Shown piece after piece: positions 46,381 through 57,081 of a stretch of 64,000 nt of DNA. The first letter of the stretch is position 1; each line of letters begins with the position of its first letter. Location of the stretch: NCBI RefSeq assembly GCF_001659605.2, contig NC_035164.2:12668873-12732872 (forward strand), given 5' to 3'. Made by a program: the position numbers and the translations under genes. The notes under the pieces are model-generated. The model saw only the letters and a program-made list of their open reading frames with translations, was not told where the DNA came from and did no database searches. The DNA is from Manihot esculenta. Lineage: Eukaryota; Streptophyta; Magnoliopsida; Malpighiales; Euphorbiaceae.

Positions 46381-47440
46381 TTTTTTCATATTTATGTTTA
46401 AACATTGAGGACAATGTTTGGGATAGGTGTGGGGGTATTTACTGCTAGGTTATATTTTTGCATTGTTTACATTATCTTTTTGCTTTCTTTTTTGTTTCAT
46501 TTTGCATCTTTTTGCCCCATAAACACACACCAAAATTTTTTCTTTTTTTTCACACATTTTTTTCACACACACACACAGAATTTTGACTTAACTTTTGCTC
46601 TACTCAGCATAGATAACAAGGTTAAAAGAGCTTCCTATCTCATGACCCCATTAAATTATCCAACCCTTTAAATCTAAATTGAAACATGCACAGTATGTAG
46701 CCTTTACTTAGGAAGTTTTTCTTCTTGAATTGAGTTCTTGAAACTGCTGTGGCCAATAGGAAAGGAAAATAAAATACATGCAATAAAAGTTAATGTAATT
46801 CTCTTTGAGTTGATTTGCCCAAATTGATATAAAAAGGAAAAAAGAAAAAGAAAAACTCAGCAAATCAAAAAGCACAACCTGTTCCTATGATCTAAGGCTA
46901 TGAACTGAGCTAATAGTCACTTGGACAAGTGACCAACTGAGTAACCGGAGGTGTATTACCCATGTGCACCGTCGCGTAAAAAGGTTGGTGACTTTTCAAG
47001 CATAAAATAAAGTTTCGATGGTCTAAGATTATGAACAGAGCTAGTAGCCACTTGGACAAGTGACCAACTGAGTAACCGGGGGTGTATCACCCATATGCAC
47101 CATCGCGTAAAAAGGTTGGTGATTTTTTCAGGCAAGGATAAAAAGTGCTGGTAATTAAAAATGCTTAAAATAGGGCAAGTCACTCTTAAGGGATTGCATT
47201 AAACCTAATATAAATTAATAAGCATGATCAAATAAAAAACTTTCCCTTGGCCATGGTGAGCGATAGGAAACAAGGAAAGAAGGGGACAACCTTAGTACAT
47301 GCATCCTACACTGTAGTGTTTCAATTTAGGAGTCTAGGGGGGGCTGATTAAGTGGTACTTAGGCTCAAAAGAAAAAGGAGCTTGATTGACTAAGTTGTTT
47401 GTTGCTTGAGGACAAGCAAAAAGCTAGGTGTGGGGGTATT
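46381..47440 (+). other. E4 3' noncoding region with paired hairpin/G-tract signals
   Basis: AAACATTG-AGGA-CAATGTTT (46400-46419) lies 14 bases before GGTGTGGGGGTATT (46426-46439). TTGCTTG-AGGA-CAAGCAA (47402-47419) has the same spacing to GGTGTGGGGGTATT (47427-47440), which is the purine tract at the 3' LTR. In between is a tandem duplication of about 125 bp (about 46888-47011 and 47019-47135) with GTCACTTG-GA-CAAGTGAC (46916-46933). I see no gene. Confidence 0.8.
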
Positions 47441-48884
47441 TGATCAAGCATAATTTAGCCACATTTTTATTATATTTTCTACTGTTTATTTACTCATTTT
47501 TCTAGCTTAATTTGTGTTTTTGATATGTTTTTACAGAAAAGGAAGAAATTGGAAAGTTAGAGAAAAAGTGAAGAAAAAGCTGGAAAAGTGATTGGGTCAA
47601 AGTGATTTGCCCAAATCACTCGCAGAAACTGGCCAAATCACTCGCAGAGACAAAAACAGAAACTGGACTGAACCCCAGGAAGCGATTGGGGCAAAATGAG
47701 CAAGTGATTTGCCCAAATCACTCGCAGGATTTGCCCAAATCACTTTAATAGCAGAAAATACAGCAGAGACGGGAAAAGAGCAGAAATTAGAAATTCAAAG
47801 AAAAGAAGTCCAAGTCCACTTCAAACACCACAAGATCAGTCCCAAGAGCCACGCCCTTCACTTAGAGAGTTCCATTCTCAATCAAACACAAAATTCAAAG
47901 AGGAATCAAAGACTACAAAGAAGACCAAATCAAATTGAGATTACAAAACCCTAATCAAATTGGACTTGGGACTCTCCAGCTATAAAAGGGCAGCATCAAA
48001 GGCACCTCATGATCTCTTTCAGCATCTGCCATCCTCGGAAATTCTCCAGCAACACAGCAGAAACTTTCCTTCTTTCTTTTCTTCTTTATTTTTGTATTTT
48101 AGTCACCATGAGTGGCTAAATTCATTATTTTCTAGTTGAAGTTGAGAATATTCAGATTTGTGATGAATTGGGAGGTTTAATACTCCATTGTTGAACTCTT
48201 GCTTGTTTCAATATTTATGCAATCTGATCTTTTCCATAATTATTACTTTGCTTTTAGAATCAATAAGGGCCCATTGCTTTTAAATTGCTTAAGTGATAAA
48301 TTGTTTGAATGATTTAGGTCCGTAATTGCTTAAATTGTTTGAACATAAATATAATCATTTGCATAACCTAGCCTTGACCACGCGGTTGGCAAGGATAGAA
48401 TTGGGTTTCTCTAAGTCTTAATGCGATCAACGGTTGTTCGATGCTAAATGCCCCAAGGACGTTCCTTGGCAACTTGTTGATCAGTGTTTGATTAGCGAAC
48501 GTTTCCTAATCAAACTAGAACTAAGGAGGAATTTGTATTGTGAGAAGCGTCTTCCACAACCAAAACTGATTTATTGAAATCAAATAGGAGTCTTTAATAA
48601 TCAATGATCAATTCTGAACAAACTGAATTAGGCTCACACTTCAGCTAGAATCTCTTTCCCATTGATATTCTCACTTATTTAAATTATTCTTCTCTTTTGC
48701 TTTTAGCTTTTAACTCATCAAAACAAACCCCCCTCTTTTACTTATTTGTTATTACTTGCCTTAGTCATTATTAGGAAGATACTTGGTGTCAATTCCCTGT
48801 GGTTCGACCCTATTGCCACTATCTGCAAATTTATTTGTTGATTGATAATAGGTTATTTTTGACGGTTTCGACAACCGCTTATCA
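47441..48884 (+). repeat. 3' LTR of E4
   Basis: Same family as 43028-44449, with an extra 22 bp near 47625 (a CTGGCCAAATCACTCGCAG module). Mini-ORF 48108-48119, hairpin 48453-48469. Confidence 0.94.
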
Positions 48885-48889
48885 GTGGC

Positions 48890-49918
48890 TCTTGGTCTCC
48901 AAATTGTTGAGAAGCTGCAGCCATGGTGGAAATTAATTCCCTCATCTCCCTAGGTGACTTTTTCTCAATGGATCCTCCACAGGCTGCATCAATAAATTTT
49001 CTCTCTGCGGGTATCAGACCTCCATAGAAATACTCAATGAGAGATTGGTCAGAAATATCATGCTGGGGGCAGCTTGTGCACAACTTTTTGAACCTCTCCC
49101 CGTACTCATACAAGCCTTCAGAGTGTTTTTGCTTTATCCCACTTATCTCTCGACGGATGCCTATGGCTTTTGAGGTAGGGAAGAATTTTCTCAAGAATGC
49201 TCTCACCATACCAGCCCATGATGTGATGGATCCGGGTGGTAAGTAGAATAGCCATTCCTTAGCATAGTCATCAAGGGAAAAAGGGAAGGCTCTAAGCTTG
49301 ACATGCTCTTCAGTAATACCTTGAGGTCTCATGGAGGAGCACACAATGTGGAATTCCTTCAAGTGCTTGTAAGGATCCTCATTTTCTAGGCCTCTAAATT
49401 TGGGAAGGAGATGGATTAGGCCTGTCTTTAACTCAAATGGTGTTGTCAAAGGGGGATATTCAATGCATAAGGGTGCTTGGTCTCCTACTGGTTCAACTAG
49501 CTCTCCGAGAGTTCTTTCCCGTGGCTGTGGTGCTTGGACAGGGATAAGCAAATTTCCAGCTTAAAGTTCAGCTTCCCCACGGACAGCAGGTTGTTGCGCC
49601 ATTGCTGGATTTTTTGCCATAACCTGGAATCGGGTGTTAGGTTCAAATGCAGTAGTGGCTGTAGGAGAGTCTGCTGGTGCAAAAATTTCTGCAGCAGGGG
49701 CAGATGTGACAGCAAGTGCTTCAGCTGGTGCAGAAAAATGGTGAATTTGCTGGTGCAGAAAAATCAGCAGGTATGACAATAGCTCTGTGAGATGGTGTTG
49801 CTGATGAAGATGCTTTTGAGGCTTGGTTCCTCAAATTTGCTTGCTTCCTTAAGTGCTTGGCAGTTTTCTCAATCTCAGGGTCGTAAAGAAGAGTGTCTTT
49901 ACGGCTAGACCTGGTCAT
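48890..49918 (-). pseudogene. E3 gag: N-terminus and capsid, decayed
   Basis: From ATG 49918 (TLLYDPEIEKTAKHL), with a frameshift near 49735 and a TAA near 49562, then a capsid frame from about 49551 (PPLTTPFELKTGLIHLLPKF through the SPREMRELISTMAAASQQFG region). It is the capsid that E2 and E4 lack. It continues at 43027 across E4. Confidence 0.85.
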
Positions 49919-49946
49919 AAAGGGAAAATACGTTAGTTTAAATCAA

Positions 49947-49965
49947 TTCCCCGGCAACGGCGCCA
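49947..49965 (-). other. Primer-binding site of E3 interior
   Basis: The minus strand reads TGGCGCCGTTGCCGGGGAA. Only about 10 bases of LTR end follow (49971-49980) before the inversion junction. Confidence 0.85.
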
Positions 49966-50001
49966 ATTTTTGATAAGCGATTATCAAAAATTGGCACCGT
50001 T
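49961..50001. repeat. Palindromic junction in E3
   Basis: GCCAATTTTTGATAA, four bases GCGA, then TTATCAAAAATTGGC: minus-strand LTR end plus primer site meets plus-strand LTR end plus primer site. This is the right breakpoint of the inverted interior. Confidence 0.85.
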
Positions 50002-50023
50002 TTTAGCCAATTTAGCCACATTT

Positions 50024-51441
50024 TGATAAAGCATAATTTAGCCACATTTTTATTATATTTATCATTGCTTATTTACACATTTTTTAGCTTAATTTATGAT
50101 TTTTACCTTGTTTTTACAGAAAAGGAAGAAATTGGAAAAATGAAGAAAAAGCTGGAAAAGTGATTGGGTCAAAGTGATTTGCCCAAATCACTCGCAGAAA
50201 CTGGCCAAATCACTCGCAGAGACAGAGACAGAAACTGGACTGAATCCCAGAGAGCGATTGGGGCAGATTGGGCAAGTGATTTTCCCAAATCACTCGCAGA
50301 AACTGCCCAAATCACCTTGACAGCAGAAATTGACAGCAGAGGCGGGAAAATAGCAGGGAACCAAATTTCGAATTTTCAGAAGTCCAAATCCAACTCAATC
50401 ACTACCAACACAATTCCAAGAGCCACGAAAGAGTTTCTCACCTAAGGAATTCCAGTTGCAATTAAATTCAACATCAAAAGAGGAATCACAAGCCAAATTA
50501 AAAAGGGATTTCAAAACCCTAGAAGGATGGAATTCTTCAGCTATAAAAGAGCAACCTCCAAACCAGCAAGGGGCATCTTCTGATCATCTCTCAGCTTCAG
50601 AAACTCTCCAGAAATGCATCAACTTTTCTTTCTTCTTTCTCTTTTGTATTTTGTCCACCATGAGTGGCTAATTTCATTCTTTTCTAGTTGAAGTTGAGGA
50701 AATTCAAATTTGTGATGAATTGGGAGATTTAAAACTCCATTGTTAAACTCTTGTTTGCTTTCAATATTTATGCAATTTGATCTTTTCCATAATTATTACT
50801 TTGCTTTTAGAATCAATAAGGGCTCGTTGCTTTTAAATTGCTTGAGTAATAAATTGTTTGAATGATTTAGGTCCGTAATTGCTTAGATTATTTGAGCATA
50901 TCTATAATCAGTTGCATAACCTAGACTTGACCACGCGGTTGGCAAGGATAGAATTGGGTTTCTCTAAGTCTTAATGCAATCAACAGTTGTTCGATGCTAA
51001 AATGCCCCAAGGACATTCCTTGGCAACTTTTTGATTAGTGTTTGGTTAGCGAACGTTTTCTAATCACACTAAAACTAAGGAGAAATTTGGATTGTGAGAA
51101 GCGTCTTCCACAACCAAAACTAATTTATTGAAATAAAGCAAGAGTCCTAGATAATCAATGATCAATTCTGAACAAACTGGAATAGACTCATACTTCAACT
51201 AGAATTCTTCTCCCATTGAGATTTTCATTCATTTAAATTATTGCTTTCTTTTGCTATTTAATTTTAATTCATCATCATCACAACAAAACCCCCTTCTTTT
51301 ATTACTTGCTATTTACCTAGTCATTATTAGGAAAATCTTTGGTGTCAATTCCTTGTGGTTCGACCCTATTACCACTATCTACAAGTTTATTGTTGATTGT
51401 TTAATAGGTTTATTTTTGACGGCTTCGACAACCGCTTATCA
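50024..51441 (+). repeat. 3' LTR of E3 (1418 bp)
   Basis: Starts TGATAAAGCATAATTTAGCC and ends ACAACCGCTTATCA. Dyad AGTGATTTG-CC-CAAATCACT near 50173-50192; mini-ORF 50660-50671; hairpin 51007-51023 with loop CAT. Confidence 0.9.
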
Positions 51442-51446
51442 GTGGT

Positions 51447-52642
51447 ACTGCTCCACCTCTTACTGCCTGAAGCTGCTGAACTCAAAGAAGAGGGATCTAA
51501 CTTTCCCCCACCTGGGGTCTTGGAACCAGAAGGCTGTGCCACAGACTGCTTAACTCTCCCTTCAATGATTGCACTAGCCTCCATTCTCCGGGCCATATCC
51601 ACTATGGCATGGAAACTCTCCCTCTCTGCTGACTGGATCAAGAAGGAATACCTGGAATGAAGCCTCATGATATACCTCCTAGCCTTCTTCTGATCCATGT
51701 CAAGATTCTGCCCAGCAAACGGCAACAGCTGCAAGAATCTATCTGTGTACTCATCCACACTCATCTCTTCCGTCTGCCTCAACTGCTCAAATTCAATCAT
51801 CTTCAACTCCCTTGAACTGTCAGGGAAAGCCCATCCTGCAAACTCATTCGCAAACTCCTCCCATGAAAGACTATCCAACCTCGGGTTCACATAGTTTTTA
51901 AACCACTCTCGGGCCTTCTTGCACTTTAGTGTGCACCCAGCAATTTGAATGGCTCTACTATCATCAGCTCCTATCTCATCTGTAATCATCTTGACCCTCC
52001 CAAGATACTCAAACGGGTCATCACCTGTTTCATACTGGGGAGCATCCAGCTTCATATAGTCGGTCATCTTGACCTTGCTCCCTCGAGATGAGCTAGGTTT
52101 AGGTACTTGGGTTTCTGGCACAGTAGGTTCTGCTGGTAGTGAAGGAGGTGCAACATCCCCTGGGTTAGGGTTAGTTGTACCTGGATGAAAGAATGGGGGC
52201 GGGTACATGGGGTACTGTGGGTATGGTGGGTAGAAAGGTGGGTATGGCATGTGAGAAGGGTAAGGGTTAAAACTGGGGTAATCCGATGTACCCCCCATCG
52301 AATACCCAGATTATGTGAAAAGGGTGGGTATTGAGGTGGTTGAACAAACCCCGAGGCCTGAGTGCCTCCCTGAGACTCTCCCATGCCCTCTTCAGACATG
52401 CTCACACCAAGACTGCCATCCCTCCTCTGATCCACATCCATATCATCCCCCACATCTTCTGACACTCCACCTTGAACTGTTCCCCTTCTGCTCACATGAA
52501 AAGACCTTCTAGGGTCCCTTGATGTTCTCTCCCTGCTAGACCTGCAGGACATTGCCCTAGGCAATGCAGGAGGACGGGCATCCGTGCTCTCATCCTAAGG
52601 TGGTACTCCAGTCAATCGTGCAGATCGACGAGTTCCTCTCAT
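51447..52642 (-). pseudogene. Tekay copy 2 gag: N-terminus and capsid
   Basis: From ATG 52642 (MRGTRRSARL) with TAG near 52596 (CAG in copy 1), then a frame disrupted near 52310, then a capsid frame (ETGDDPFEYLGRV through SAERESFHAIVD) to the E3 junction. It joins 41759 across E3. Confidence 0.88.
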
Positions 52643-52900
52643 CCTGTTTACTGAAAAACAGCACACATAACATAAAACATTAGCATCAAATGGTTCATGT
52701 GAAAACACATGAACCCGCATCACATATATCACATACATAGCATATCATCAATGCACATGCATAAAATCATGGCATTTCACATCATCATTCAAGACAGGAC
52801 TCGATATCCTATCCTAGTGGACATGATTTTCCTATTGTGCTTGACCTTCTATAACCTCTATAAGCCCAACACACTATAGGTCCGACCATATGAACCTAGG

Positions 52901-52912
52901 GCTCTGATACCA
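52901..52912 (-). other. Primer-binding site of Tekay copy 2
   Basis: The minus strand reads TGGTATCAGAGC, three bases from the LTR. Confidence 0.88.
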
Positions 52913-52915
52913 ATC

Positions 52916-55210
52916 TGTAACGACCCGAAAACCGGACCGCTACCGGCGCTAAGATCCAGATCGGCATAAGGCCGCCGGGACCCATAGCAAGCCTAACATA
53001 CATCCTATATACCTGTTAAATCCCATACATGATCAAACATAAACATAAAACTTTAAACTTATTCTTTCATTTACCAAGCTCAACCTGTGCATGCACAACT
53101 CATAAACATAAAACCCCACACTGGAGCCCTCATCAAATGCTCCAATAGGGAAACATTTCATACATTAAGCTTGGTTTACATAAACAACATTAAAACTTTT
53201 CATTAAAAATATCTTGTGAAAATGGGATTAACTTTACATACTAGGGTCAAGCACAACTCTAAACCTCAATATACATCATTACATTACATTACTGTACTAT
53301 ACTTCTCATTACATTATTTTCATGTCCACAACTAGCTAGTACATACATAAAACTTTCTACTCTAGCTGACTTCCCGGACTGTCTCGTACCTGCAAACCTG
53401 GGAAATTAAGGGAACGGGGTGAGCTACTAGGGCCCAGTGAGCAGAATAGTAAAACATTATATTTAAAAACATATGATCTCATGGAATGCATCACATCACA
53501 AACAAATCACATCAAAGATGAACTTGTCACCAATAGCCCTCTACATAGCATTCCAATGTGCCAGGGGCGTAGAATGGGCCTCACTGGTCTTTCTCTTACA
53601 TTAACATACATAACATTCCTATATGCCAGGGGCGTAGAATGGGCCTCACTGGTCTTTCTCTTACATAGTGCCAGGGGTGTAGAATGGGTCTTACTGGTCT
53701 TCTCATACCGTATCATCACCATATTATATCATGTCATAGGGAGGGCTAAAGGATCATTCAACATTCATCCACATCATCATCATATTATGAAATGCAACAT
53801 ATTCGTGAATTCTAATGCAAACAATCTAATATATCACATGGCATTCGTGATGCATGAACATGCTCAAATTTATTTATTTGCTTTGGAAATAAAAGTCCAT
53901 CCTACTCACCTCAGGCTAGCTCTGAAAGGACACTGAAGCAGCTATCTCACTACTGGGGTCCTCGGTTCCTCGGGTCCGAACCTACACAGGTGGACTCAAA
54001 TGAGGGACCAAACATACATGAACATGACTCTAAACAACTCCCCAAAAACCCCCTAAAACACCTTAAAATAATCATAGAAAACATGCAAAGGAAGGCTGAA
54101 TAGGGCACTTTCGGCGGCAGGTTCAGCGGCCGAAAGTCCCTCCAGAGCCGAAAGTCATGCACCTTCGGCGGCACTTTCGGCGGTTGAAGGTTCCTTCCAG
54201 ATCCGAAACTCATGCATGTTCGGCGGCACCTTCGGCGGCCGAATCTCCCCTCTAGAGCCGAAAGTCCACTTTCGGGGGTAAGGTTCGGCAGCCAAAGGCT
54301 TGCCTCCACAGGCAGGTTCGGCGGCCGAAAGTCCCTTCAGCTGCCGAACCTGAGTTCTTCCAAAGGGCAGAACTCAGCCTCCACAATGCACATTTGCCTC
54401 CCAAACCATACAACTCAAAACCAACACTTCCATAACATGCATACACACATACATAAGCTCATAGGGGCCTCAAACTATCCTAAACCCTAATCAAAACACA
54501 ACAAACATACATATACAACACACATTGTTCATATACTCAACATTAACCAAAAACTCAATATTAGCCTAAGCATGCATTTCTACCCCATAAACTTTCATAA
54601 AAATCATTTAAAACATGAAATGAAATGAGTTAAGGATCTACTCTTACCTCTTGGAGATCGAGAGGAGAGATTATCCAACTCGGAGATGGGAGAGATCGAG
54701 CTCCTGGGGTCTCCAAGTTACCAACTTCACTCTATTTGCTCAAATATCTTCAAACCAAGATAAAACTTGTTAAAACTCGAAAGATTGGAGGAAAATCAAC
54801 AAAACCAACCATGGGAGAGCATGGACTCACCGTTGGCCGAAAATAGGGGAGAAAACTCGCCCATTTCGTCTATGGAGCCCTTTTATAGGGGCTGGCCAGA
54901 CCACCTTCGGCAGCCTAAAGTGCCTCCAAAACTCATGCAAGTTCGGCGGCCGAACATGGGGTTCGGCGGCTGAACCTGAGCCACTTTTGGAAGCCTAACT
55001 TGCCCCCCTAAACTTTTCAATGTTCGGCGACCGAACCTGGAATGCCTCCATGGTCTTTTTCATTCAAAATTCAGTTTCTTTCTCACTTAAAATCATAAAA
55101 CACATTAAAACATTTTATAAAACATGATTTTACCCTTCTAGAGGTTTCCGACATCCGAGATTCCACCGGACGATAAGAATTCCGATACCAGAGTCTAGCC
55201 GGGTATTACA
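52916..55210 (-). repeat. 5' LTR of Tekay copy 2 (2295 bp)
   Basis: Clearly the same LTR as 21673-23938 with scattered substitutions and indels. It carries three copies (about 53560, 53625 and 53670) of the GCCAGGGGCGTAGAATGGGC unit instead of two, and TTCGGC-N-GCCGAA dyads. The right flank is satellite beginning ATTAATG. Confidence 0.92.
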
Positions 55211-57081
55211 ATTAATGTTTTATTTTAATTGTATATTTGAATAAATGATTACTAATGAATAACAATTTTGCTTATAATATGTGACTATAATATTTTGGAT
55301 AAGTAAAGCACTATCGTTTATTTTGCGCCCTATCGTTTCTTTTTTAATGTTCTTGACTTTAAACTAATTAAACAAGTTTTATTTTCAATGAATATTTGAA
55401 TAAATAATTGCTAATAATTATTATATTTTGTTTAAAATGTATGAGTATGATAATTTGGGTAACAAAGGCACTGTTATTTATTTTGCACCCATCATTTATT
55501 TTTTAATGTTCAGACACTATCGTTTATTTTGCGCCCCATTGTTTGTTTTAAATGTTCTTGACTTTAAACAAATTAAAGTGAACAATTAAAGTTTTGTTTT
55601 AATTGAATATTAGAATAAATGGTTACTAATGAATAACAATTTTGCTTATAATATATGAGTATAATATTTTGGGGTAAGAAAGGCAATGTCATTTGTTTTG
55701 CGCCCCATCGTTTCTTTTGTAATGTTCTTGACTTTCAACTAATTAAACAAGCTTTATTTTACTTGAATATTTGAATAATATTTACTAATAATTATTATAT
55801 TTTGTTTAAAATGTATGAGTATAATATTTTGGCGTAAGAAAGGCACGGTTGTTTATTTTGCAACCATCATTTTCTTTTTAATGTTCAGGCACTATCGTTT
55901 ATTTTGCGCCCTATCGTTTCTTTTTTAATGTTCTTTGACTTTAAACTAATTAAAGTAAACAATTAAAGTTTTATTTTAATTAAACATTTGAATAAATGAT
56001 TACTAATAAATAACAATTTTATTTATAATATACGAGTATAATATTTTTGGCTAAGAAAGACACTGTCGTTTATTTTGCGCCCCACCATTTCTTTTTTAAT
56101 GTTATTGACTTTAAACTAATTAAAGTGAACAATTAAAGGTTTATTTTAAGTAAACATTTGAATAAATGATTACTAATATATAACAAGTATGTTTATAATG
56201 TATAAGTATAATATTTTGGGGTAAGAAAGACACTATCGTTTATTTTGCGCCACATTATTTCTTTTTTAATGTTCTCTACTTTAAACTAAATAAAATGAGC
56301 GAATAAAGTTTTATTTTAATTGAATAATTGAATAAATAATTACTAATATATAACAATTTTATTTATAGTGTATAAGTATAATATTTTAGGGTAAGCAGGG
56401 CACTATTATTTATTTTGGGCCCATTGTTTCTTTTTTTAATGTTCCTGACTTCAAACCTATTAAAGTGAACAATTATAGTTTTATTTTAATTGAATATTTG
56501 CATAAATTATTACTAATAAATAACAATTTTATTTATATTGTATGAGTATAATATTTTGGGGTAAGAAAGGCACTGTCGTTTATTTCGCGCCCTATCGTTT
56601 CTTTTGTAATGTTCTTGACTTTAAACTAATTAAAGTAAACAATTAATGTTTTATTTTAATTGTATATTTGAATAAATGATTACTAATGAATAACAATTTT
56701 GCTTATAATATATGACTATAATATTTTAGGGTAAATAAGGCACTGTCGTTTATTTTGCGCCCTTCCTTTTTAATGTTCTTGACTTTAAACTAATTGAACA
56801 AGTTCTATTTTAATTGAAAATTTTAATAATTAATTGCTAATAATTATTATATTTTGTTTAAAATGTATGAGTATAATATTTTGGATAACAAATGCACGGT
56901 TATTTATTTTGCACCCATCATTTCTTTTTTAATGTTCAGACACTGTCGTTTATTTTGCGCCCCATTGTTTCTTTTTTAAATGTTCTTCACTTTAAACTAA
57001 TTAAAGTGAACAATTAAAGTTTTGTTTTAATTGAAAATTAGAATAAATGATTACTAATGAATAACAATTTTGTTTATTAAT
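55211..57081. repeat. Satellite array 2, first part
   Basis: Same monomer family as array 1. The first 164 bases match the sliver 23939-24102. No gene. Confidence 0.93.

Larger units (their letters stand above)
43028..48884 (+). mobile_element. E4: complete non-autonomous Athila-type element (5857 bp)
   Basis: LTRs 43028-44449 (1422 bp) and 47441-48884 (1444 bp), target duplication GTGGC (43023-43027 and 48885-48889), good tRNA-Asp primer site and purine tract. The internal region of about 3 kb codes only for a Gag remnant. The LTRs differ at about eight to ten positions plus one 22-bp module, so the insertion is young but not the newest. Same family as E2. Confidence 0.93.
41760..51441 (+). 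mobile_element. E3: rearranged Athila-type element with inverted interior, split by E4
   Basis: Outer ends are plus-strand LTR sequence (TGATCAAGC at 41760, CGCTTATCA at 51441) with target duplication GTGGT (41755-41759 and 51442-51446) in Tekay gag. The interior is minus-strand: LTR 41846-42735, gag 42736-43027 and 48890-49918, primer site 49947-49965. The 5' LTR is reduced to 78 bp before the inversion; the 3' LTR (50024-51441) is complete. This fits a hybrid cDNA made by template switching or self-integration that then inserted normally. Confidence 0.82.
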
